A stretch of DNA of 64,000 nucleotides from Hymenobacter nivis (GCF_006439025.1 NZ_RCYZ01000006.1:186001-250000); one strand, 5' to 3'; shown: positions 44,901-53,336, counted from the first letter of the stretch. Numbers and translations: made by a program. The notes: generated by a model not told the origin, from the letters alone.

Positions 44901-46582
44901 ACGGCCGCATCGACCTGGTGAAGCTCTACAACAAGGTGAAGTTTCTGAACATCATCAACAACGCCCCGCCGCCGCCCCCGCGCCCCGCGCCGACCGCCCC
45001 TGGGGCCCCTGGGGCCCCAGGGGCCCGCCCCACGCCCGACGCCACCGCCCCCCGCGACACCACGCCCGTGCTGGTGAAGGCCGTGAAGGCCGTGCTGCGC
45101 TCGCTGATGACGGCCCGCTCCCTCAACTTCACCTACGCCCGCTCCAGCGGCACGCTGCTGCCCGGCTACCTGCCCAGCACCACGGCCTTTGGCCTCACCG
45201 ACTACCGCAAATCCGGCCTCCTGGCCCCGGGCATTCCGTTCATCATCGGCAAGCAATATGCCCTGCCCGACCTCTACGACTACGCCAGCCGCAACGGCTG
45301 GTACACCGGCAGCAGCGAATACCTGAACACGCCGTTCAGCAACCTGCTGACCGAAAACCTGACCCTGCGCACCACCCTAGAGCCGTTCCGCGACTTCCTC
45401 ATCCAGGTGGATGCGCGCCGGCAGAAAGTGGAAAACAGCGAAGCCTACTACCGCAACCGCATTGATACGCTGAGCCTGCTGGCCGCCCGCGACCCGGTAA
45501 CGGGCAACAAGATCCTGGACCCCACGCAGGCCCAGGCCCTCACTTCGGGCTCGTTCAGCACCAGCACCATCACCATCAACACGCTCTTCGGCGACCTGAG
45601 CGCCAACGGCGAAGTATCGAAGGCCTTTTCGCGCTTCGTGACCAACCGGGGCTTCATCCAGAATCGGCTGGCGCAGGCCAACCCGCCGCGGGTGGGGCAG
45701 CCCATCCCGGCCGCCGCCACGGGCTACTATAGCTACAACTCGCAGGACGTGCTCATCCCAGCCTTCCTCGACGCCTACCACGGCCGGTCTTCGGACGGCT
45801 ACCGGGCCAAGAAATTCAACCTCTTCGACCAGCTGCCCATCCCCAACTGGAACATTGGCTACAACGGCCTCTCGCAGCTGCCTTTTTTCCGCAACTACTT
45901 CGCTTCCTTCACCCTCAACCACGCCTACAACTCGAGCTACAACGTGGGCTCCTACACGTCGTCCACGATCTACAACAACAACAATTTCGACTTCCCCACC
46001 CGCGCCAGCGCCACTGGGCAGTACATTCCCTACTACGTCATCGGGCAGGTGAGCATCGTGGAGCACTTGTCGCCGCTGATTGGGGTGAACTTCCAGACAC
46101 TGAACAAGGTAACCGGCCGCGTGGAGTACCGCACCGACCGGGCCCTGGCCCTGAACGTCACCAACGCCCAGGTGACGGAGCTGCACACCACGGCCCTGGT
46201 CATTGGCTTCGGCTACGTCACCACCGGCCTGAAGCTGCCCTTCCGGGTGGGCGGCGAGCAGCGGGTGCTGAAAAACACGCTCAACATGAAGCTCGACCTG
46301 AGCATCAACGACAACACCACCATCCAGCGCAGCATCGTGAACGTGGTGGACCCCGCCGACGCCACCACCCTCATCTTGGCCAATGTGGGCACGCCCAGCA
46401 GCCAGATCGTGAACGGCTCGCGCACGCTCCAGCTGCGCCCCACCGTCGATTACCTGCTCAACACCCGCCTGAACCTCCAGTTCTACTACACCCAAACCAT
46501 CACCACGCCCCGCGTCAGCAACGCCTTCCGCAACGCCACCACCGAAGGTGGCCTGCTGCTGCGCTACAGCCTGACGCAGTAA
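38954..46582 (+). CDS. sprA: Type IX secretion system outer-membrane translocon SprA
   Basis: This very long protein (2542 residues from TTG 38954) matches SprA, the giant beta-barrel through which T9SS substrates cross the outer membrane. Landmarks are a hydrophobic signal segment, an N-terminal part with IFGGRYVDIRPAGAVSIKAGAK, repeated barrel and periplasmic modules throughout and the C-terminal RPTVDYLLNTRLNLQFYY. A proline-rich insert lies near residue 2005-2035. No ATG starts the frame: TTG 38954 gives a plausible signal peptide, while TTG 38873 lies inside a promoter-like box and before a leader hairpin. The gene order ruvA-sprA-gcvH is conserved. Confidence 0.94.
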   Translation: MKFGRKLLSPSVVLVASLLAWWAQAGPLVRRPAHAWPLVPSTLAAPDAARYAPADTIYKPSRRPRVGPRDRPGSPMGQPRRESPLVLPLPPNVKLNVAVDDSLQNFDVQEKVGENIDYRDPSRLTYKEYEEFQRRQAIRNYYRERARGGVVGPPVAAGTPQAQRLIPKIDLGPVGDRIFGGRYVDIRPAGAVSIKAGAKFNTNENPALTLRQQRVGDFIFDQSMNINLTGQVGTKLKLAFNYDTKASFDFDNQMKFDYSGQETDIIRKLDLGNVSLPLGNSLVQGGQNLFGAKAQLQFGRLGVTAVAATVRGTADEVRVQNGAQSRQFELKASQYEKDKHFFVSHYFRERYDAALRNLPTIQSGVQITQLEVYVTNDNRTTASLRNVVALMDIAEPVRIYRDQLFAKGGSTVRTPANNNANREYATLLAAGTQARNNLTVDTYLQGLGLAKNLDYERVRARKLDPNEYTFNAELGYVSLNTALLPDQTLGVSYSYIYNGQTYKVGETVQDYGTVAADQVIYLKLLRATNPGIGVLPVARPDPLVPPGPPTRNSPTWDLMMKNVYSLNTTQLNRDNFQLQLIYKDDITGVDLISLKEGVKIQNIPLIQVLGLDRVNPNNDRNPDGNFDFFPGVTVNPELGRIIFPNVQPFGDYLRAQFDTTGTTAGANVAAEQALIRKYVYTELYNQTQSDAQQRQEKDKFYLRGRYQGTTTDEVSLPGIGVAQGSVKVFSGSTLLTEGVDYQVFYDQAKVKILNPAYLASANELRITFEKNALVQVQPRRLLGTRFDYRLNQDVTLGGTALYLLENQAPGINRVNIGDEPANNSIVGLDGSIRKDSRVLTKLLDRLPFYSTKEISTFAFSGEFAKLLAGKSQLGSGENGTSYVDDFENARTPYTLGGLTAIPAWRLATTPSTISQATGLGVNYQRAKLAWYTVDQTYYTGGPSVPANIAGDPALRNHYTRGIPRNEVFPNKDLGATGNGYEYTFDMAYFPGERGPYNYTPNIAADGQHFASNTGLNLPENRYGGISRAITFDTDFDNANIEYLEFWMLDPFLPGTNGQVNDSDPSPLNAPTNNTTGGRLVINLGNVSEDLLRDSNQHEFENGLPTPDQADPATLVQPTIWGQVSTQQFLTDAFSAAPGARAVQDVGLDGLNDVAEQAFAAQAGSNIPGAYGAVNDPAADNFRYHLDGFYDANNVKILGRYKNYNGYDGNSPEGSQATSTAYPDKEDLNRDNVIQDVEQYHEYSIPLGPSTGTNALTVGQNYIIDKVTTPPITNSGGESVTWYQFRIPIRDPNQRIVVNGATSTTDFGYKSIRFVRMYMTGWQQPVVLRLVQPQFVANQWRRYNYPIAQAQSNLPVNITTDARAFSISTVSVEENGQSATPGAIPYVTPPNIIRDTEYGSSAVARVQNEQSLRLSVTGLSDGYAKAAYKNLTVNMLRYKRLRMYLHADAEDPNIRDGDVRGFVRIGTDYTQNYYEYSVPLVFTRAGQTAQLQVWPEANNIDVAFQDFIDAKALRNKQSPVNYLVPFTVTLPSGATVTVVGNPDFSAVQGCMIGILNPTSADVGAKSVNMWADELRVYDFEQQAGYAANARMNVKLADLATVTATGSFTSIGFGGLQDKVQQRSLDDVMRGDLNAVVAADKLLPAQLHLRVPVLLQVGAERRAPEYDPLDPDTKLRQSLEKFTDADARADYSKKVIDMTTTRSLSLLNVRKERVVAAPPLGGGPAVAPRQPKPWDLENIALSYSIAERQHSDVRTSSDYTRSFQAAAAYTFQTTPKNYTPFAQVKALSSPYLKFLQQINFTPLPTRFNFRIDLDRRYNERFLQRVVNPGEVPTTFGIAGVYQKSFYINRIYDLNWALTKALNIDYTATNRGVIDEGVGRAVGTSQEAIDNRTLIRQHLLAGGRTTNFFQKIAATYRLPLDKFPLTDWVSADVRYAANYTWQAASTALRAPNPRLLPDGTADPTDTTTVVLNLGNTIQNNAEIGANGRIDLVKLYNKVKFLNIINNAPPPPPRPAPTAPGAPGAPGARPTPDATAPRDTTPVLVKAVKAVLRSLMTARSLNFTYARSSGTLLPGYLPSTTAFGLTDYRKSGLLAPGIPFIIGKQYALPDLYDYASRNGWYTGSSEYLNTPFSNLLTENLTLRTTLEPFRDFLIQVDARRQKVENSEAYYRNRIDTLSLLAARDPVTGNKILDPTQAQALTSGSFSTSTITINTLFGDLSANGEVSKAFSRFVTNRGFIQNRLAQANPPRVGQPIPAAATGYYSYNSQDVLIPAFLDAYHGRSSDGYRAKKFNLFDQLPIPNWNIGYNGLSQLPFFRNYFASFTLNHAYNSSYNVGSYTSSTIYNNNNFDFPTRASATGQYIPYYVIGQVSIVEHLSPLIGVNFQTLNKVTGRVEYRTDRALALNVTNAQVTELHTTALVIGFGYVTTGLKLPFRVGGEQRVLKNTLNMKLDLSINDNTTIQRSIVNVVDPADATTLILANVGTPSSQIVNGSRTLQLRPTVDYLLNTRLNLQFYYTQTITTPRVSNAFRNATTEGGLLLRYSLTQ

Positions 46583-46590
46583 GTGAGGAA

Positions 46591-46720
46591 GCAGTCATGC
46601 TTACCTGGCGTCCGCGCAGCCGAAGCATCTTTCCCGCAGCAGTAAATCAATCGTTGAAAGATTGGATTAGCCAGCAGGAGAGATGCTTCGACTGCGCGGA
46701 CGCCAGGTAAGCATGACCGC
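46591..46720. repeat. REPIN-like palindromic element after sprA
   Basis: The arms (46591-46630 and 46681-46720) match at 38 of 40 bases in inverted order and contain GTCATGCTTACC and CCGAAGCATCT. The loop has a smaller imperfect hairpin (AATCAATC with GATTGGATT). Relatives are at 54647-54674 and 59028-59119. Confidence 0.75.
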
Positions 46721-46772
46721 CTGTTTAGATAATTTTCCGGGGCCCTAGTTCGGGTGGCCGCGCCGGCTTGCC

Positions 46773-46780
46773 TACTTTTG
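46773..46780 (+). promoter_or_regulatory. -7 promoter box of gcvH
   Basis: TACTTTTG, 58 bases before ATG 46839, with TTCG 20 bases upstream as a weak -33. Confidence 0.6.
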
Positions 46781-46838
46781 AGCCTTGGTACGCCTTGGCT
46801 GGCCCACTTACTCATTCGCCCATTCACTTCCTCACCGC

Positions 46839-47219
46839 ATGACCCTGCCCACCACCCTGCACTACACCAAAGACCACGAATGGATTCGCGTGGAAGGCGA
46901 CGTAGCCATCGTTGGCATTACCGACCACGCGCAGCGCGAGCTGGGCGACATTGTGTACGTAGACATCGATACCGTTGACAAGGAAGTGGCCCAGCACGAC
47001 GTGTTTGGCACCGTGGAGGCCGTGAAAACGGTGTCCGACCTGTTCAGCCCCATCACCGGCACCGTGCTGGAGGTGAACCCCAAGCTGGCCGACGCCCCCG
47101 AAACCGTGAACTCGGACCCCTACGGCGACGGCTGGATGGTGAAAATCGCCATCGCCAACCCCGCCGAGCTCGAAGGCCTGCTCAGTGCCGAAGCCTACGG
47201 CGAGCTGGTGGGCGCTTAG
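46839..47219 (+). CDS. gcvH: Glycine cleavage system H protein
   Basis: This 126-residue protein carries the lipoyl-lysine K63 in [23 protein letters not shown] at the N-terminus and [10 protein letters not shown] near the end, all standard for GcvH. It shuttles the methylamine intermediate between the P, T and L proteins of glycine cleavage, whose genes are not in the window. ATG 46839 is chosen: the 18 extra codons upstream are not family-like and start right after the promoter box. Confidence 0.95.
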   Translation: MTLPTTLHYTKDHEWIRVEGDVAIVGITDHAQRELGDIVYVDIDTVDKEVAQHDVFGTVEAVKTVSDLFSPITGTVLEVNPKLADAPETVNSDPYGDGWMVKIAIANPAELEGLLSAEAYGELVGA

Positions 47220-47240
47220 GGCCCCCAGCCCCCGCTACTG

Positions 47241-47657
47241 ATGCCGAATCCGCTGTCCCCGGCCCGCCGGGCCTACGCCGCGCTGCCCCTGCTGTGGGCG
47301 GTCTTCATGCTGCTGCTCACCCTCACGCCGTCCCGCGACATGCCCGATACGCCGGCCTGGACGCTGCTTTCCTTCGACACGGCCGCCCACGCGGGCGTGT
47401 TCAGCGTGCTGGCTGCCCTCAGCTGGTTTTCGCTCCGGCGGCAGCGCCGCTGGCCGGTGCTGGCCCAGCAGGCCGCCGTGGTGGTGCTGGCCGGCTGCGT
47501 TGCCTTCGGGGCCCTCATCGAGGTGCTGCAATACGTGATGGCCCAGGGCCGCCACGCCGAGCTCTCGGACCTGCTCAGCGACGGCATTGGGGCCCTGCTG
47601 GCCTTGGTGCCGGCCGTTTTCCTGGCCCGCCGCCCCCCGGTGGCCGCCTGGGTATAG
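47241..47657 (+). CDS. VanZ family membrane protein
   Basis: This 138-residue protein has four membrane helices and the VanZ marks LTLTPSRDMP, FDTAAHAGVF, FGALIEVLQ and SDLLSDGIGALL. VanZ-like proteins are small inner-membrane proteins of uncertain activity; the name comes from teicoplanin resistance, which should not be assumed here. It follows gcvH after 21 bases and is probably cotranscribed, an order seen next to sprA in other Bacteroidota. Confidence 0.88.
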   Translation: MPNPLSPARRAYAALPLLWAVFMLLLTLTPSRDMPDTPAWTLLSFDTAAHAGVFSVLAALSWFSLRRQRRWPVLAQQAAVVVLAGCVAFGALIEVLQYVMAQGRHAELSDLLSDGIGALLALVPAVFLARRPPVAAWV

Positions 47658-47682
47658 CCAATTCGGGTGAGTTCCAACTCTT

Positions 47683-47756
47683 GAACGGAGCGGTCCTCTT
47701 TTTAAACAGCCGTAGGACGAAATGCCACTCCGTTCTACGGCTGTTTGAAGAGAACC
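47683..47756 (+). other. Candidate H-type pseudoknot after vanZ
   Basis: A hairpin forms between GGTCCTCTT + AAACAGCCGTAG (47692-47715) and CTACGGCTGTTT + AAGAGAACC (47735-47756). Its loop contains CTCCGTTC (47728-47735), exactly complementary to GAACGGAG (47683-47690) just 5' of the stem, giving an A-B-A'-B' order. It is non-coding. Confidence 0.45.
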
Positions 47757-47772
47757 CAAAAACTGCTGCAGA

Positions 47773-47825
47773 TTACAACGCAAAAACCCCCTCTGCTGGC
47801 AGCAGAGGGGGTTTTTGCGTTGTAA
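47773..47825. terminator. Bidirectional terminator between vanZ and a leftward gene
   Basis: Perfect 26-base arms (47773-47798 and 47800-47825) with A5/T5 runs flanking a CCCCCTCTGCTG stem. It serves both converging genes. Confidence 0.92.
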
Positions 47826-47837
47826 CTCCGAGGTGTT

Positions 47838-48386
47838 CTATTTGCCGGTCTCCGTGTTGGCCTTCACGGAGAGCATGATTTGCTTGGCCACGGGCTCCCA
47901 CTCGGGCTTCTGGCGGTCGGCGCAGTTGAAGGTGCAGATCATGAGCTTGCCCTGCACGTCGGTGAAGAACACCAGGGTGTACACCTGGTGGCCCATCTCG
48001 GGCTTCATAAACTCGAGGTAGCCCACTTTGTGGTTGTTGATGTTCTTCACGCCGTCGCCGAACCAGGTGGCGTCTTTGTACTGCTTGTGGTAGGTTTTGG
48101 TGAACGTAGTGGCGTACACATCCACCATGTCCTGGTCCGCTTCGTTGTCGGAGTAGTTGAAGGCCAGGCTCACCAAGTTGTTGTTGGTGAAAATGACGCT
48201 GGGGCGGCTCTGCGCCTTGGCGTAGTTGAAGTCCATCTGCTGCTCGCTCATCACCTCGAAGCCCTTGGGGATGAGGATTTCCACCCGCTCGCTGAGCACG
48301 TGCTTTTTGATCAGTTCAATCTCGGACGCGGGCCGCGCAGCCATCAGGAAAAGGCCCAGGAAGCAGAGTAAAAGTGTGGATTTCAT
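47838..48386 (-). CDS. Secreted hypothetical protein, possibly PsbP/DUF1795-like
   Basis: This 182-residue protein has an N-terminal signal peptide (MKSTLLLCFLGLFLMAARPA). The mature part has an alternating strand/helix pattern with YTLVFFTDVQGKLMICTFNC and EWEPVAKQIMLSVK, like the PsbP/Mog1-fold proteins that end in 'W..VA..I..S'. That relation is inference and I recognise no precise family. A weak minus-strand -7 variant (TATATTTC) lies at 48433-48440, and a perfect one (TATATTTG) only at 48678-48685. Confidence 0.72.
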   Translation of the reverse strand: MKSTLLLCFLGLFLMAARPASEIELIKKHVLSERVEILIPKGFEVMSEQQMDFNYAKAQSRPSVIFTNNNLVSLAFNYSDNEADQDMVDVYATTFTKTYHKQYKDATWFGDGVKNINNHKVGYLEFMKPEMGHQVYTLVFFTDVQGKLMICTFNCADRQKPEWEPVAKQIMLSVKANTETGK

Positions 48387-48737
48387 GGGACTGGGGTTTC
48401 AGGTGGAGTTGCGAAGAGGGGGGAGGGAGGACGAAATATATAAGTCCTTCTGTAAAATTACCACATCTTGGTAAAACAAAAAATGCCCCGTTCGCCCTGA
48501 AATCCCTGGGGCCCCAAAAACCCCTTATCTGCACAGTGCAAGTCATTTAGCTAAATACGGCCAATTTACTTGAATAAGGCCTATTGCCTGATTCAACATC
48601 ATTTAAAAGCAATAATTAACAACGCTTTATTGCTAGTGAGTAATATGTTGAATATGCATTATTTGCCATGAATAATGCAAATATATTTTTACCATTTAAC
48701 GTTCGCTTAAACCGCTTGGCGGCGGGCTGGCACGGGC
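48387..48737. other. AT-rich 351-base gene-free spacer
   Basis: It is much richer in A/T than the rest of the window, particularly 48540-48710. It has small inverted repeats (48458-48474, 48608-48634, 48656-48678) and a perfect minus-strand -7 box TATATTTG at 48678-48685, which would give a long leader for the 47838 gene. No coding region is seen. Confidence 0.6.
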
Positions 48738-49637
48738 CTAGAGAATGTTGTTCAACTGCTCCTTTATTTTCTCCAATTCCTCCTTCATGCCCACCACCAG
48801 GTGCTGCACGGTGGCGTCGTTGGCCTTCGAGCCGATGGTGTTGATTTCGCGGCCGATTTCCTGGGCCAGGAAGGCGAGCTTTTTGCCCACGGCCTCGTCG
48901 GGCTGGTGGGCGGCCTGCTCGAAGTAGGTGAGGTGGGCGGCGAGGCGCACCTTCTCCTCGGCAATGTCGAGCTTTTCTATATAGTAGAGCACTTCCTGCT
49001 CGAAGCGGGTGGCGTTGAACTGCTCGTGGCTGGTGAGCTCGGCCAGGTGGCCCTGCAGGCGCTGGCGCACGTGGGCAATGCGGGCGGGGTCGTGCTGCTC
49101 GACGGCGGCCAGCTGCTGGCGGATGGTGGCCACGTAGCCCAGAATCTCAGTAGTGAGCGTGGCGCCCTCGTCGCGCCGGAACCGCTGAAGGGCCCCCAGG
49201 GCCTCGTGCAGCAGCGGCTGGAGCTCGGCCCAGGGCACGTCGTCGGCCACCGTTTCCGCGTCGCGGGCGTCTGAGGGGCTCGGGATGACGCCGGGCAGGC
49301 GCAGGGCGGCGAGCAGGGTGTCTTCGCCGGCGGGCAGGCCCAGGCCCTCGGCCACGGCACGCAGCTCATGGAAGGCGGCCACCAGGGCCTCCTTATTAAG
49401 GACGGCGGCGGTGCGGGCGGCGGCGGGCCGCACGAAGTCGAGGGCGAGGTTGACTTTGCCGCGGAGCAGCTCCTTGGCCACGGCGTTGCGGATTTCGAGC
49501 TCGTGGGGCAGCAGGAAGCGCGGCAGGCGCAGGGTGAGGTCGAGGGTTTTGGAGTTGAGCGATTTCAGCTCGACGGTGGCGGTGTAGGCGTCGGTTTCGC
49601 GGTGGGCCTGGCCGTAGCCGGTCATGGAAATGAGCAT
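48738..49637 (-). CDS. YicC/YloC family endoribonuclease
   Basis: This 299-residue protein matches the YicC family at both ends: MLISMTGYGQAHRET with VELKSLNSKTLD at the N-terminus and AQEIGREINTIGSKANDATVQHLVV with the closing EELEKIKEQLNNIL (DUF1732). YicC proteins are described as RNA-cleaving factors involved in small-RNA decay in stationary phase. A minus-strand -7 variant GACCTTTG lies at 49711-49718, 73 bases upstream. It stands alone in this region. Confidence 0.93.
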   Translation of the reverse strand: MLISMTGYGQAHRETDAYTATVELKSLNSKTLDLTLRLPRFLLPHELEIRNAVAKELLRGKVNLALDFVRPAAARTAAVLNKEALVAAFHELRAVAEGLGLPAGEDTLLAALRLPGVIPSPSDARDAETVADDVPWAELQPLLHEALGALQRFRRDEGATLTTEILGYVATIRQQLAAVEQHDPARIAHVRQRLQGHLAELTSHEQFNATRFEQEVLYYIEKLDIAEEKVRLAAHLTYFEQAAHQPDEAVGKKLAFLAQEIGREINTIGSKANDATVQHLVVGMKEELEKIKEQLNNIL

Positions 49638-49880
49638 CTTTTCAGTTAACAGTTATACAGTGGGCAGTGAACGGGGCGCGGGTGGGCCCGGGGGCCCCGG
49701 CGCGGCGCGGGCAAAGGTCGGCACGGCGGGCCGGGGGCCCTAGGCCGGGCTGCTGGGGCCCCAGCCAATGTTACCAATAGATGAAGCCTATGTTAATAAC
49801 ACAACGATTAAGCAACATGCATTCCTGAAATCGGCCAAATGCGGGCCGGAACTTTGTAGCCGAAACCAACCCCGCATTTT

Positions 49881-52800
49881 ATGCTCCCCAACCGTACTGT
49901 TTTCTTTCGTGGCCTCCTGCTTGTGCTCCTGGCCTGGACGACGACTGCCCGTGCGCAGGTAACCACCTCGGCCATAGGCGGCAAGGTGACCTCTGACAAG
50001 GGCGAAGACTTGATTGGCGTGACGGTGGTGGCCACCAACGTGCCCACCGGCGTCAAGCGCGGCACCGGCACCGAGCCCGACGGCCGCTTCAGTATTCCGA
50101 ACCTGGGCCCCGGCGGGCCCTACAGCGTGACGGTGACCTACGTGGGCTACAAGGAGCAGACCATCGGCGGCGTGTTCCTGACCCTGGGCAACACCACCCG
50201 CCTGAACGTGGTGCTGGTGACCGAAACCCAGCAGCTGAACGAAGTAGTGGTGGTGGGCAACACGGAAGCCACCAAAACCGGCGCCGGCACCAACGTGGGC
50301 CGCGCCGCCATCCAGCAGCTGCCCACCATTTCGCGCAGCATCCAGGACTTCACCCGCCTCGACCCGCGCAACTCGAACGGCTCGTTTGCCGGCAGCTCGT
50401 TCCGCTATAACAACATCACCCTCGACGGGGCCGTGAACAACGACGCCATCGGCTTCTCGCCTTCGCTGGGCGGCCAGGGCGGCACCAGCGGCCTACCCGG
50501 TAGCTCGGCCCGCGCCAACCCCATCTCGCTCGACGCCATCCAGGAAATTCAGGCCCAGGTGGCCCCGTTTGACGTGAAGCTGGGCAACTTCACCGGCGGC
50601 TCCATCAACGCCGTGACCCGCTCGGGCACCAACGACTTCCACGGCTCGGTGTACGGCTACGGCCGCAACCAGGGCATCACGGGCCGCAGCATCGACGGCG
50701 CCGACACCAAAATCGGCTCGGCCTACCACGACTACCAGACCGGCGTGCGCCTCGGGGGCCCCATCATTAAGAACAAGCTGTTCTTCTTCGGCAACTACGA
50801 AATTGCTCGCCGCAACGAGCCCCAGTTCTACGCCGCCGGGGCCCCTGGCTCGCCTGTGTCGCTGGACCTGGCCCAGGCCATCACCAGCAAGTTGCAAGAC
50901 ACCTACAACTACAACGTGGGGGCCTACGGCGACTACAACATCTACGCCAACAGCAACAAGCTGTTTGGCCGCCTCGACTGGAACGTGGACGATAAAACCA
51001 GCATCACGCTGCGCCACAACTACGTGAAGTCGGAAGCCACCAACCTGGAGCGCTCCAACAGCTTGTTCAAGTTTGGCTCGCAGGACTTTGTGCAGAACAA
51101 CCTGCAAAACTCGACGGTGCTGGAAGTGAAGTCGAACTTCAGCAACAAGCTCTCCAACAACCTGATCCTGGGCTACACCAACATCCACGACTACCGCTCG
51201 CTGCTGGGCGGCCAAGCCAGCGTGTTCCCGGCCGTGCAAATCAACAACGTGGGCCTGAACGCCAGCAACGGCTACCTGGGCTCGAACCAGATTCTGCTGG
51301 GCTCGGACCGCGAGGCGAGCATCTTCAACACCCGCACCAAGACCTTCGAAATTACCGACAACCTGACCTACTACACCGGGGCCCACGCCCTGACGCTGGG
51401 CACCCACAACGAGCTGTACAAGGTGGACTACGGCTTCATCAACTCCTGGAACGGCCGCATCGAGTACAACAACGTAGCCCAGTTCCTTGCCGACCAGCCC
51501 AACCGCATCCGCGGCACCTACAACGTGGCCGACAACAGCTACGCCAACAACTACAACAACCCCTCGGCTCAGTTCAACATCAACCTGTACTCGGCCTACC
51601 TGCAGGACGAGTGGACGGTGAGCGACCGCCTGAAAATCAGCCCCGGCATCCGCTTCGACCTGAGCTCGCTGCCCACCCCGCCGGCCCTGAACGCGGGCCT
51701 GGTGAATAACCCCGCCAACGACGCCCGCACCCTGAACCAGACCTACCAGCACACCAACTGGACGGATTTGAAAAACAACATCCTGGGCAAAGTGCAAGTA
51801 TCGCCCCGCCTGGGCGTCAACTTCGACGTGAAGGGTGACCAGAGCGTGGTGCTGCGCGGCGGCACGGGCTTGTTCACGGGCCGCATCCCGTTTGCCTGGC
51901 TCGGCTATGCCTACTACAACAACGGCATCAACTACAACTCGGTGGATTTGAACAACATCCAGCCCAGCGGCACCTCCACCACGGGCCCCAAGTACCTGCT
52001 GAACCAGGACCCGAACCAGATTTACGCCCAGCTGCCCGCCTCGGCCCGCAGCACCACGGAAGTGAACCTGATCGACAACAACTTCAAGATGCCCCAGGTG
52101 TGGCGCTCGTCGCTGGCCCTCGACCTGAAGCTGCCCGGCGGCGTGCGCGCCTCGGTGGAAGGCCTCTACACAAAAGTGATTCAGGACGTGAAGTTTGCGA
52201 ACATCAACCTGATCGACAACGCCACCTACTTCGCCCAGGGCCCCACCGAAACGCCCCGCTACTCGGGCTACACTTTCCCCGGCACCACCACCGCTGCCAC
52301 CAAGGTGAACACGGCCTTCTCGAACGCCTTCTTCCTCACCAACACCCAGCAGGGCTACCGCTACCAGCTCACGGGCTCGCTCGGCAAAACGTTCGCCAAC
52401 ATTTTTGACGCCAACGTGGCCTACACCTACGGCAAGAGCAAGGATATCAGCAACGGCATCCGCAACTCGCCCCAGAGCAACTGGGAGCTGAACCCGGCCC
52501 TGAACGTGAACAACCCCGGCCTGGCCTACTCCAACTTCGACCTGCGCCACCGCGTGGTGAGCTCGCTGAACCTGCACAAAAACGTGGGCGAGCGGTTCAC
52601 GGCCTACGCCACCGCCGTGCTGACCTTCGCCAGCGGCTCGCCGTTCACCTACGTTTACAACAACAACTTCTTCGGCAACGGCCAGCAGAACGTGCAGCTG
52701 GCCTACATCCCCGGCTCGGCCGCCGACATCACCCTGGTGTCGCGCGCCAGCTCCACGGCCGCCTACACCGTAGAGGCCTCCGGGGCCCAGTACGCCGCCC

Positions 52801-53246
52801 TGAGCAGCTTCATCGACAACGACCCCTACCTGAAAACCCGCCGCGGCCAGTACGCCGAGCGCAACGGCGCCCGCACCCCCTGGAACGACCAGGCCGACGT
52901 GCGCTTCATGCTGGAAACCCGCCTGGGCAACCTCTCGCCCAACGCCGCTGGCGTAACCCCCGCCGGCCACACCATCCAGATTTCGTTCGACGTGGTGAAC
53001 GTGGGCAACATGCTGAACAAGAACTGGGGCCGCCAGTACTTCGTGCCGAACACCTTTAACTCGACGCTCGGCACCGGCCTCTCGCAGGTGGCCTTCGCCG
53101 ACGCTGCCGGCAACATCTCGACCACCTACAGCGCCGGCACCTTCAACCGCCCCGCCTTTACCTACAACGGCTCGCCGGCCACCTACGCCATCGACCAGCT
53201 GGCCTCGCGGTGGCAGGGGCAGCTGGGCCTGCGCTACTCGTTCTAA
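49881..53246 (+). CDS. Oar-like TonB-dependent outer-membrane receptor
   Basis: This 1121-residue protein has a signal peptide (about 1-26), a CarboxypepD_reg-like domain (about 30-115; DKGEDLIGVTVVATNVPTG), a TonB-box-like NEVVVVG, a plug (about 125-235; YNNITLDGAVNN) and a long beta-barrel ending in LGLRYSF with a terminal aromatic. It resembles Oar proteins, which in myxobacteria and Bacteroidota relate to surface and adhesion functions; the ligand is unknown. A -7-like GAACTTTG lies at 49849-49856. A terminator follows. Confidence 0.9.
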   Translation: MLPNRTVFFRGLLLVLLAWTTTARAQVTTSAIGGKVTSDKGEDLIGVTVVATNVPTGVKRGTGTEPDGRFSIPNLGPGGPYSVTVTYVGYKEQTIGGVFLTLGNTTRLNVVLVTETQQLNEVVVVGNTEATKTGAGTNVGRAAIQQLPTISRSIQDFTRLDPRNSNGSFAGSSFRYNNITLDGAVNNDAIGFSPSLGGQGGTSGLPGSSARANPISLDAIQEIQAQVAPFDVKLGNFTGGSINAVTRSGTNDFHGSVYGYGRNQGITGRSIDGADTKIGSAYHDYQTGVRLGGPIIKNKLFFFGNYEIARRNEPQFYAAGAPGSPVSLDLAQAITSKLQDTYNYNVGAYGDYNIYANSNKLFGRLDWNVDDKTSITLRHNYVKSEATNLERSNSLFKFGSQDFVQNNLQNSTVLEVKSNFSNKLSNNLILGYTNIHDYRSLLGGQASVFPAVQINNVGLNASNGYLGSNQILLGSDREASIFNTRTKTFEITDNLTYYTGAHALTLGTHNELYKVDYGFINSWNGRIEYNNVAQFLADQPNRIRGTYNVADNSYANNYNNPSAQFNINLYSAYLQDEWTVSDRLKISPGIRFDLSSLPTPPALNAGLVNNPANDARTLNQTYQHTNWTDLKNNILGKVQVSPRLGVNFDVKGDQSVVLRGGTGLFTGRIPFAWLGYAYYNNGINYNSVDLNNIQPSGTSTTGPKYLLNQDPNQIYAQLPASARSTTEVNLIDNNFKMPQVWRSSLALDLKLPGGVRASVEGLYTKVIQDVKFANINLIDNATYFAQGPTETPRYSGYTFPGTTTAATKVNTAFSNAFFLTNTQQGYRYQLTGSLGKTFANIFDANVAYTYGKSKDISNGIRNSPQSNWELNPALNVNNPGLAYSNFDLRHRVVSSLNLHKNVGERFTAYATAVLTFASGSPFTYVYNNNFFGNGQQNVQLAYIPGSAADITLVSRASSTAAYTVEASGAQYAALSSFIDNDPYLKTRRGQYAERNGARTPWNDQADVRFMLETRLGNLSPNAAGVTPAGHTIQISFDVVNVGNMLNKNWGRQYFVPNTFNSTLGTGLSQVAFADAAGNISTTYSAGTFNRPAFTYNGSPATYAIDQLASRWQGQLGLRYSF

Positions 53247-53292
53247 GCCGCTCTTCTAGGTTAGCCGCGGCGGACCCGACCGCCCCGCCCGG

Positions 53293-53336
53293 CCCAAAAG
53301 CAAAGCCCGCCCGCAACGGCGGGCTTTACTTTTGGG
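53293..53336 (+). terminator. Terminator after the Oar-like receptor gene
   Basis: Arms AAAAGCAAAGCCCGCC (53296-53311) and GGCGGGCTTTACTTTT (53318-53333) pair with one mismatch over a six-base loop, extended by CCC/GGG outside. T-rich 3' side. Confidence 0.85.
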
